Shown: positions 1-5,130 of the stretch, piece by piece | How the letters are laid out: each line of letters opens with the position of its first letter | Position numbering within the stretch: the stretch's first letter is position 1 | NCBI GenBank assembly: GCA_030830145.1 | Contig: JAURNO010000161.1 | Location: forward strand, 1 to 5,130 | Reading direction: 5' to 3' | From: Verrucomicrobiota bacterium | GTDB taxonomy: Bacteria; Verrucomicrobiota; Verrucomicrobiia; Opitutales; Seribacteraceae | Length of the DNA stretch: 5,130 bases | Notes under the pieces: model-generated | The model's input: the letters and a program-made list of their open reading frames with translations, nothing else | Database searches by the model: none | Told to the model about the DNA's origin: nothing | Translations under genes and position numbers: made by a program

Positions 1-867
1 CATCTCATGACGCACGCCTTTTTCAAGGCCCTCATGTTTCTTGGTTCGGGTTCGGTCATTCATGCCTGTCATCACGAGCAGGACATTTTCAACTACGGTG
101 GTCTGCGCAAGAAGATGCCCCTGACCGCCTACACTTTTCTTATCGGAGTGCTTGCCATATCCGGGGTTAACTTTCTTTCCGGTTACTTCAGCAAAGACGC
201 GATTTTGTTAAGCGCCTACAACCTCAACTTCCCGGTCTTCTTTTTGTTGTACGCCGGAGCCATTCTTACGGCTCTTTACATGTTCAGGTTATACTTCATC
301 GCCTTCGAAGGAGAAGCCAGGTCCAAGGATTCGAAGAATGCTCATGAGAGTCCCGCTCTCATGACGGCACCCTTGCTCGTTTTGGCCTTTTTGTCCATAA
401 TTGGTGGGTATCATGCTCTTTTCCCTAACGAAATCGTGGGGTCCTTGATTCCCGATATCACCCAAGTGGCGAATATGGACAATCATTTGTGGATGATCGT
501 TTTGGGGACTTTTGCTTGGGTCGTCGGTATCATAAGTGCCAAGACTTTATATGGCTCAGTCGGACAGACCGATCCCCTCGCGAGCAAAGCCCCCGCTTTT
601 TTCGCCCTGTGCAGCAGCAAGCTCTTTTTCGACGACATTTATGATTTTTACGTCAAACGCATACAGGATCCATTCGCCCGTTTCATCGAGGTCATGGAAA
701 TGCTCTTCATTTCGGGCTTGATGGTTCGAGGTTCGGCGGGTGTCGCCGGACTCTTTGCCTTGTTGGGGAAAGTCTGTTACTTGGGCAAAATTCACGCTTA
801 TGCCTTTTGGTTCGTTTTGGGAACCTTGGGCTTTATTGCTTATGCAGTCGGAATTTTCGGTAACTGA
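1..867 (+). CDS. nuoL: NADH-quinone oxidoreductase subunit L, C-terminal part (5' end outside window)
   Basis: This is the C-terminal 288 residues of NuoL, the most distal proton-pumping membrane subunit of complex I. E. coli NuoL has about 613 residues, so a little under half is visible. The frame is open from base 1, and the first residues (HLMTHAFFKALMFLGSGSV) match the conserved helix of the family, so the ATG at 7 is internal and not the start. The HHEQD motif follows at visible residues 24-28. The YFSKD motif at 62-66 carries K65, equivalent to the TM12 lysine K399 of E. coli NuoL that serves the proton exit path. Hydrophobic segments lie at about 43-60, 78-100, 119-137 and 162-180. The amphipathic stretch around FDDIYDFYVKRIQDPFA (210-226) fits the start of the long lateral helix region that braces NuoM and NuoN, and a last membrane helix lies at about 268-286. 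It ends 13 nt before nuoM. Identity is very secure; the only defect is the window edge. Confidence 0.97.
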   Translation, partial: HLMTHAFFKALMFLGSGSVIHACHHEQDIFNYGGLRKKMPLTAYTFLIGVLAISGVNFLSGYFSKDAILLSAYNLNFPVFFLLYAGAILTALYMFRLYFIAFEGEARSKDSKNAHESPALMTAPLLVLAFLSIIGGYHALFPNEIVGSLIPDITQVANMDNHLWMIVLGTFAWVVGIISAKTLYGSVGQTDPLASKAPAFFALCSSKLFFDDIYDFYVKRIQDPFARFIEVMEMLFISGLMVRGSAGVAGLFALLGKVCYLGKIHAYAFWFVLGTLGFIAYAVGIFGN

Positions 868-871
868 GGAG
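867..871 (+). promoter_or_regulatory. Shine-Dalgarno site of nuoM
   Basis: AGGAG lies 9 nt before the ATG at 881 and shares its first base with the nuoL stop codon TGA (865-867). It supports 881 as the nuoM start. The overlap means a ribosome terminating on nuoL sits on the nuoM initiation region, so coupled translation is plausible (inference). Confidence 0.75.
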
Positions 872-880
872 AATTGAGTA

Positions 881-2524
881 ATGAACATTGATCAGATTCT
901 TCTTCTTTCTTCCATCCTCGTGCCGGCCGTGGTGTCCGTTCTTTTGTTATCGGGGTTGATCGGGAAGGATGAATTGGCCAAGCAACTCGCTTTCATCGGA
1001 CTAGGGTTTCCTTGTCTGGCCGGGATCGTTTTGTTCATCAGTTTCAGCGGTACCACCGACGATGGCTATTGTTTTGAAGTCTTGTTCGAAGAAACAGGCC
1101 TCCAGCAACTTGGCATCACTTTCCACCTTGGGCTCAATGGGGTATCTTCCCCGCTCTTTGCCATGGCCGGCATCGTTGGTTTTGCCGCGGGCTTGGCCGC
1201 CATTGGCTCGGGTGCCGAACGGATCAAACTTTACCTTGCTTTGCTCTGCTTCATGCAATCCGGATTGATGGGGCTTTTTGCCAGTGTCGACTTGTTTTTC
1301 TATTATCTCTTCCACGAGTTTGCCCTTATACCGACTTTCATAATGATCGGTTTGTGGGGTGGTCGGGACAGGCGAAGCGTTGCCTTGGAGATCACCATCT
1401 ACCTGACTCTTGGAGCCCTGATTTCCTTGGGTGGTCTCGTTGCCCTCAATGTCATGGTAGATGCGGTAAAATTCGACTTCCCCACTTTGTCCAAGGCTCT
1501 GCTTGAAACTGGCCTGCTGGAATCGACCGAGGCCAAGATCTTTGGTCTTCTGCTTCTTGGTTTGGGGATTTTAGTTGCTCTTTTTCCCTTCCACACTTGG
1601 GCCGCTCGAGGGTATGAAGCCGCTCCGACTTCCGTATCGATGCTTCATGCCGGCGTCCTCAAGAAATTCGGGCTCTATGGACTTGTGCAAATTGCGGTTC
1701 CTCTCTTGCCCGCCGGGGCAGCGGAATGGAGTTCTTGGTTGATGTGGTTGGCTTTGGGCAATGTTCTGTTCGTAGGTTTGGTCACGGTGGCCCAAAATAA
1801 CCTCAAGAGTATGGTCGGCTACGGTTCGGTCATGCACATGGGGTATTGTTTTTTGGGGATCGCAACCATTTCCTCGCTTGGGGCAGGGTCGGCGGTCATG
1901 CTCATGGTTGCTCATGGTTTGTCCGTATCGCTGATGTTTTTGCTTTCCACTTTCATTTACCGAAGAAGCGGAACTTTCGAAATGAACGATATGGGGGGAT
2001 TGGCCGGCAAGACCCCGGTTCTCGCGTGCTTTTTCGTAGCCGCGTCCTTGGCTACCATCGGTTTGCCCGGTTTTGGGAACTTCTGGGGAGAGTTCGGAGT
2101 TTTTCTATCCCTTGGGCAAAACCCCGACCATCATTTGTTCCTCGGCTTGGCCGCTTTGGGTATAATTATCTCGGCCATCTTCGGCTTACGGGCCGTTTCA
2201 CGGATTTTCTTTGGCTCACCAAGCGAGTCCCTTGCCGAACGAGCTTCCAAGGATCCGATTCGGGATCTTCAACTTGGCGAGATTTTGCCTGCCGGATTGA
2301 TCTTGGCCGCTTTGCTTTTTATCGGACTTTGGCCTCGTGGAATTTCCGACCGGATTAACTCGGAGATCGGTCCTCGCTACGAGCGCGTTGATTACGTCGG
2401 ACTTTCCGCATTCACTCCTGCTTGTTGCCTGATCGAGCCGGGTGGTGAAGATGCCAACCAATCATTACCCTTGGTCGCTCCACAGTCGGATGCCGAACCC
2501 TTGAGCCCACTAAACGATAACTGA
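881..2524 (+). CDS. nuoM: NADH-quinone oxidoreductase subunit M, with atypical TM7
   Basis: NuoM is the middle antiporter-like subunit of the complex I membrane arm and forms one of its proton channels. The protein has 547 residues; E. coli NuoM has 509. It is hydrophobic almost throughout, with about 14 helices. Conserved sites visible are the TM5 glutamate E146 in FHEFALIP (E. coli E144), the TM8 lysine K262 in LKKFGLYG (E. coli K265), H319 in SVMHMGY, H345 in VAHGLS, and the TM12 glutamate E404 in FWGEF (E. coli E407). Odd: anchoring on the P-x-H-x-W motif (residues 236-240) places L231 where other NuoM proteins have the TM7 lysine (E. coli K234), and the usual LPDAH loop reads AARGY at 241-245. 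A hydrophilic tail of about 60 residues follows the last helix (about 466-485). The start is supported by AGGAG 9 nt upstream. The stop is 1 nt before nuoN. Position between nuoL and nuoN and the HTW, AHGLS and WGEF motifs make NuoM the only reasonable call. Confidence 0.96.
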   Translation: MNIDQILLLSSILVPAVVSVLLLSGLIGKDELAKQLAFIGLGFPCLAGIVLFISFSGTTDDGYCFEVLFEETGLQQLGITFHLGLNGVSSPLFAMAGIVGFAAGLAAIGSGAERIKLYLALLCFMQSGLMGLFASVDLFFYYLFHEFALIPTFIMIGLWGGRDRRSVALEITIYLTLGALISLGGLVALNVMVDAVKFDFPTLSKALLETGLLESTEAKIFGLLLLGLGILVALFPFHTWAARGYEAAPTSVSMLHAGVLKKFGLYGLVQIAVPLLPAGAAEWSSWLMWLALGNVLFVGLVTVAQNNLKSMVGYGSVMHMGYCFLGIATISSLGAGSAVMLMVAHGLSVSLMFLLSTFIYRRSGTFEMNDMGGLAGKTPVLACFFVAASLATIGLPGFGNFWGEFGVFLSLGQNPDHHLFLGLAALGIIISAIFGLRAVSRIFFGSPSESLAERASKDPIRDLQLGEILPAGLILAALLFIGLWPRGISDRINSEIGPRYERVDYVGLSAFTPACCLIEPGGEDANQSLPLVAPQSDAEPLSPLNDN

Positions 2525-2525
2525 G

Positions 2526-4061
2526 ATGGAAGCTTTCGTAGAATTTTACAGCTCCAATGATTGGACGGCCATTTGGCCCGAGCTCGCTTTGGCTTTGGCC
2601 GCCTTGACCATCCTGGTAATTGATCTCTTCGGCAAAGATAAATCCTCGGGCAGAACCGGTTTGTTCGCCATTGCTTTTCAAGCGGTCTTGCTTGTCGCTC
2701 ACCTCATTTCATACATTTCGGAAAACTCGCAGAATTCCTACTTCAGCGGCATGATCGAGCAGTCCTTGCTGTCGGACGTCATGAGGACTTTCTTTCTGCT
2801 TTCCTCTTTGCTTGTTTCCATCCTAGCTCACCGCTACCTTCGGCAAAACCGCTTGGGAGCCGGAGAGTTCCACCATCTGACGATGCTCGCAACGGCCGGC
2901 CTCATGCTCCTTTGCCAAAGCAGTCACTTTCTCATGTTGTTCGTCGCTTTGGAGACGGTTGCCATCTGCTTTTACACTCTCGTTGCGTACAACCGCGATT
3001 CGTCCAAATCGTTGGAAGCAGGTATCAAGTATCTTGTATTCGGTGCCCTGAGCTCTTCTCTTCTTCTCCTCGGAATCGTTCTTCTTTACGGGGTAGGGGC
3101 CAACCCTGAAGCCTGGGGCGCAAGTTATCCCAATCACGAGAGCATGGATCCTTTGGCCTTTACCTACCTGGGGAATTTGATGGAGGAAAATCAGGACAAT
3201 CTTCTGCTTCGGACGGGAGTCGTTCTGATTGTCGCCGGAATTGCCTTCAAAGTGGGAGCGGCACCTTTTCAAATTTGGGTGCCCGACGTTTATCATGGCT
3301 CACCCATGCCGATTACCGCCTTTTTGGCCGTTTCTTCGAAAGCGGCCGGGTTTTTCGTTTTGCTGAACCTGGTAAACGGGCCGTTCTCGGGGATGACTGA
3401 CTTCCTCCTGCCCTTGCTTGCTTTCGTTTCCACCTTCACTATCTTTTTCGGCAACCTTGCGGCCTGCGCTCAGCGCAATATCAAGCGCATGATAGGCCTG
3501 TCGGGTGTTGCTCATGCCGGTTACCTGCTGGTAGCCGTCATGGCATCCATGCAACTCACTGGTAATGACGACGATGCCATTTGGGTGCTTGTCTTTTACA
3601 TGTTCGTTTACCTCTTTGCTTCCTATTGTGTCTTCGGCGTTATGGGTTTGGCGGATTTAGAGGACGAGACTGAGCATGAATTCAGTCACTACGAAAACTT
3701 GGCCCAAAAGCATCCCTGGATGGGGTTCGTGCTAGTCACGGGGATTGCTTCCTTGGCCGGGATTCCCCCCTTTGCCGGCTTCATCGCCAAGCTTTTGCTC
3801 ATAACCGTAGCCTTCGAGGCCAAGCTCTATCTTTCCCTGACCGCCATGGTCATTGGTGTGGTGATTTCGATCTATTATTATTTTGGTTGGATAAGAGAGG
3901 TCGTATTTAAACCAAGGCCTTCCTTTGATGATGACAAGCCCACTCGAGATCCATGGACAAAGTTGTCGGACATCGGGTTGTTGAAGCTGGTGCTGATTGT
4001 TTTCGCTGTTGTTTCCATTGTCTTCGGCCTTTGGCAGGGACAAATTGGAAATACTTTTTGA
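2526..4061 (+). CDS. nuoN: NADH-quinone oxidoreductase subunit N
   Basis: NuoN is the antiporter-like subunit of complex I nearest the quinone arm among the L/M/N trio. The protein has 511 residues, near the usual 480-500, with about 14 membrane helices. The expected charged residues of the proton path are all present: E143 in FVALETVA (TM5, E. coli E133), K242 in AFKVGAAPFQIW (TM7, E. coli K217), K272 in AVSSKAAGF (TM8, E. coli K247) and K422 in PPFAGFIAK (TM12, E. coli K395). The VPDVYHGSP loop at 252-260 is the standard NuoN version. A hydrophilic loop at about 191-226, rich in Asn and Glu, sits between TM6 and TM7 and looks rather long. The ATG follows the nuoM stop after a single base and has no clear Shine-Dalgarno site, so it is probably translated by re-initiation after nuoM (inference). 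It is the last gene of the visible nuo operon, as is common. No promoter of its own is seen. Confidence 0.97.
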   Translation: MEAFVEFYSSNDWTAIWPELALALAALTILVIDLFGKDKSSGRTGLFAIAFQAVLLVAHLISYISENSQNSYFSGMIEQSLLSDVMRTFFLLSSLLVSILAHRYLRQNRLGAGEFHHLTMLATAGLMLLCQSSHFLMLFVALETVAICFYTLVAYNRDSSKSLEAGIKYLVFGALSSSLLLLGIVLLYGVGANPEAWGASYPNHESMDPLAFTYLGNLMEENQDNLLLRTGVVLIVAGIAFKVGAAPFQIWVPDVYHGSPMPITAFLAVSSKAAGFFVLLNLVNGPFSGMTDFLLPLLAFVSTFTIFFGNLAACAQRNIKRMIGLSGVAHAGYLLVAVMASMQLTGNDDDAIWVLVFYMFVYLFASYCVFGVMGLADLEDETEHEFSHYENLAQKHPWMGFVLVTGIASLAGIPPFAGFIAKLLLITVAFEAKLYLSLTAMVIGVVISIYYYFGWIREVVFKPRPSFDDDKPTRDPWTKLSDIGLLKLVLIVFAVVSIVFGLWQGQIGNTF

Positions 4062-4137
4062 GGGAGCTTGCGTATCCGCTTCGTTGCGGAATAATCTTGT
4101 CCTTGGCATTTGATTCCTTCATTTCTCTTTTTTTTGT

Positions 4138-4222
4138 GCCCGGGTGGCGGAATTGGTAGACGCGCCAGATTTAGGATCTGGTGTCGAAAGGCGTGGGGGT
4201 TCGAGTCCCCCCCCGGGCACCA
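4138..4222 (+). tRNA. tRNA-Leu (anticodon UAG), CCA encoded
   Basis: A full class II tRNA can be folded by hand. The acceptor stem is GCCCGGG (4138-4144) with CCCGGGC (4212-4218), perfect over 7 bp. The anticodon stem is CCAGA (4165-4169) with TCTGG (4177-4181) around the loop TTTAGGA, which gives anticodon TAG at 4172-4174 and so reads CUN leucine codons. A long variable arm (4182-4194, GTC GAAA GGC core) is typical of leucine tRNAs. The T stem is GGGGG (4195-4199) with CCCCC (4207-4211) around TTCGAGT. The D arm contains TTGGTAGACGC. The discriminator is A4219 and CCA is encoded at 4220-4222. Overall wording is close to E. coli tRNA-Leu(UAG). It lies 76 nt after nuoN on the same strand; whether it uses its own promoter or nuo readthrough is not clear. 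Confidence 0.98.
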
Positions 4223-4247
4223 CCTTTGTATTGACCTGTTCGGTCGG

Positions 4248-4279
4248 CCTTGGGCAGACGGCGAGGAAAATTTTTTTTT
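4248..4279 (+). terminator. Possible weak intrinsic terminator after tRNA-Leu
   Basis: A short hairpin CCTTG (4248-4252) with CGAGG (4262-4266), including one G-U pair and a 9-nt loop, is followed by AAAA and a run of nine T (4271-4279). The T run is strong but the stem is short and separated from it by four A. GAGGAAAA (4263-4270) could instead pair with the T run and following bases. It would sensibly end the tRNA transcript before the next gene. Low confidence. Confidence 0.3.
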
Positions 4280-4373
4280 CTTCGGCCAAAGATAGAAATG
4301 CCAAAATAGAGCGTCCAATTATAGGGGAAAATCCGTTCTTGCTTTCACTTGATCGGTTTACATGATTATTCTG

Positions 4374-4967
4374 ATGAAATCTACTTGTCTTTCCGTCTGC
4401 AGACAAGGTTGGTTAGGCGTCCCCTTGTTTTTGCTCGGGGTCGTTTCTCTTGCCTTCAGTCAGCTTGGTCAGGAACCCCAACAAGAAGCGATGTCGGCGG
4501 AGGAACTCTCCCGTTTCGTTTCCGGTGAGATCAAGCGATTGAAGGTTCGCGTAAACGGCTTGCAGAAAGAACAATCCGGAGCTTTTCTTGCGGAACGCAA
4601 ACAAGCCATTGGCGCCAACCTTTCTCGGGTTTCTTTGGCCCGAGGCAATTCCGATCCCTCCGTGGTTAGGTTGCAAGCCAACCTGGAAGCAGTGGACGAG
4701 GCATGGAAGTCTCGCTCAAGTGAAACAGTCAGGGGTCTGTCTTCGGTGGAGGGTCGTTTGCTGGAATCCAACAAGATTTACAATGACTTGGATGAGAATT
4801 TCGCGGGTCGCATGGATGAGGCCAAACCCGCTTTGGAAGTTTTGCAGGAAAATTTGTCCAGGACGACGAACGAATTGGATGCCTTGGTCCAGTTGTCTCA
4901 AAATGCTCAAAGTGATGCATTATCCGGTTTGAATACCCTCTTGAGCGAGAGTAATGAATTGGTGTGA
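4374..4967 (+). CDS. Hypothetical exported helical/coiled-coil protein
   Basis: I do not recognise this 197-residue protein. The N-terminus looks like a Sec signal peptide: MKSTCLSVCR, then a hydrophobic core at about 14-28 (LGVPLFLLGVVSLAF), with likely cleavage after AFS at residue 29. There is no lipobox cysteine. The mature part has no further membrane helix and is Glu/Gln/Ser/Leu/Ala-rich with few prolines or glycines. It is predicted by eye to be mostly alpha-helical, with heptad-like leucine spacing especially at about 120-195, so a periplasmic coiled coil is likely. Start choice: the ATG at 4362 would add MIIL before the signal peptide and an in-frame TGA at 4350 bars anything earlier. 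I prefer 4374 because MKST is a normal signal n-region, but neither start has a clear Shine-Dalgarno site. It ends directly against the next ATG in the same frame, suggesting a coupled pair or one split gene. It is separated from nuo by the tRNA and is unlikely to serve complex I. Confidence 0.75.
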   Translation: MKSTCLSVCRQGWLGVPLFLLGVVSLAFSQLGQEPQQEAMSAEELSRFVSGEIKRLKVRVNGLQKEQSGAFLAERKQAIGANLSRVSLARGNSDPSVVRLQANLEAVDEAWKSRSSETVRGLSSVEGRLLESNKIYNDLDENFAGRMDEAKPALEVLQENLSRTTNELDALVQLSQNAQSDALSGLNTLLSESNELV

Positions 4968-5130
4968 ATGGCCGATCCTTCGGGTACGCTGAACCCGCGT
5001 TCAAACATTGCAGTCCGTCCTCAACCTCGAAGCGATCGCTTCTCTCCATCCATCAGATCATCGGTCGGTCAAGTTGGAGCCGAACTAGTGGAAGGTGGAT
5101 TGGATCCGGAGTCCCGAGCTGTAATCAGGA
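4968..5130 (+). CDS. Hypothetical protein, N-terminal part (3' end outside window)
   Basis: The frame is open from ATG 4968 to the window end, giving 54 codons plus one base. The visible part starts MADPSGTLNPRSN and continues as a polar, Pro/Ser/Arg-rich segment to about residue 30. A more regular, probably helical stretch (GAELVEGGLDPESRAVIR, 37-54) follows. There is no signal peptide or membrane helix in the visible part, so it appears cytosolic at its N-terminus or has a disordered leader. The start abuts the TGA (4965-4967) of the preceding gene with no spacer, in the same frame, and has no good Shine-Dalgarno site, so translation would depend on coupling. Alternatively it is the continuation of the upstream gene beyond an in-frame stop. 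Codon use resembles its neighbours. Function cannot be assigned from this fragment. Confidence 0.6.
   Translation, partial: MADPSGTLNPRSNIAVRPQPRSDRFSPSIRSSVGQVGAELVEGGLDPESRAVIR

Noticed and set aside
1900..1919. Perfect 10-bp tandem repeat GCTCATGGTT x2 inside nuoM.
   Set aside because: It encodes the conserved MLMVAHGLS region without inserting residues, so it is a coincidence of codon choice.
1846..2358. 170-codon plus-strand ORF inside nuoM.
   Set aside because: It lies wholly within conserved nuoM coding sequence in another frame. Its translation is Arg/Phe-rich with no recognisable domain, as expected of a shadow frame.
2823..3296. 157-codon minus-strand ORF opposite nuoN.
   Set aside because: It is the antisense shadow of nuoN. 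The sense frame carries all the NuoN motifs and no promoter or ribosome binding site supports the reverse gene.
4075..4090. Hairpin TCCGC/GCGGA with loop TTCGTT just after nuoN, considered as the nuo operon terminator.
   Set aside because: The stem is only 5 bp and is followed by ATAATCTTGTCC, not a T run. The eight-T run at 4128-4135 is too far away and has no stem before it.
4068..4097. Possible promoter for the tRNA: TTGCGT (4068-4073), 18-nt spacer, TAATCT (4092-4097).
   Set aside because: Each box matches only three of six consensus bases, and a match this weak is expected by chance.
4110..4365. Plus-strand ORFs at 4110-4295 and 4144-4365 running through the tRNA (translations such as MAELVDAPDLGSG).
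   Set aside because: They are readings of the tRNA-Leu sequence itself, a well-known false-positive pattern, not proteins.
4119..4406. Minus-strand ORF of 95 codons covering the tRNA, with a GGLEPPRLSTPDPKS-type translation, and the 146-codon minus-strand ORF at 3878-4318.
   Set aside because: These are typical spurious translations of the antisense strand of a tRNA gene. They have no start context of their own and overlap nuoN and tRNA-Leu.
4990..5003. Inverted repeat TGAAC-CCGC-GTTCA near the start of the last partial gene.
   Set aside because: A 5-bp arm inside an open frame is common by chance and there is no second copy or T run to suggest an operator or terminator.

Overview
This window holds the 3' end of a bacterial respiratory complex I (NADH:quinone oxidoreductase, nuo) operon, followed by a leucine tRNA gene and the start of a separate two-gene unit of unknown function. 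All supported genes are on the + strand. Base composition is moderate and codon use looks even. I see no insertion sequence, integrase, CRISPR array, rRNA gene or other sign of recent transfer. The organism is a bacterium with a complete-type Nuo operon in the order L-M-N. A free-living aerobic Gram-negative is likely, and a Verrucomicrobiota-like (PVC group) lineage is my guess from the divergent NuoM wording. That lineage call is weak and rests on no marker gene.

Layout: 1-867 is the C-terminal part of NuoL, cut by the window edge. 881-2524 is NuoM and 2526-4061 is NuoN. The three are tightly packed, with 13 nt between L and M and 1 nt between M and N, as expected for co-transcribed and partly coupled genes. 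Their products are the three antiporter-like membrane subunits that drive proton pumping in the complex I arm. 4062-4137 is a short spacer without a convincing terminator. 4138-4222 is a well-formed tRNA-Leu with anticodon UAG and an encoded CCA. 4223-4373 is a spacer with a possible weak terminator. 4374-4967 encodes a small exported, mostly helical protein that I do not recognise. 4968-5130 is the start of another protein that runs off the window; its ATG directly abuts the previous stop, in the same reading frame.

The most notable point is in NuoM. The lysine normally found in the broken TM7 helix (K234 in E. coli, regarded as essential for proton translocation) aligns with leucine, and the usual LPDAH loop after it is also lost. 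The equivalent TM7 lysine is retained in NuoN, and the TM12 lysine is retained in NuoL. The second point is the TGA-ATG junction at 4965-4970, which is either a tightly coupled gene pair or one longer gene split by an in-frame stop. I did not find a strong candidate for a wholly new system in this window.
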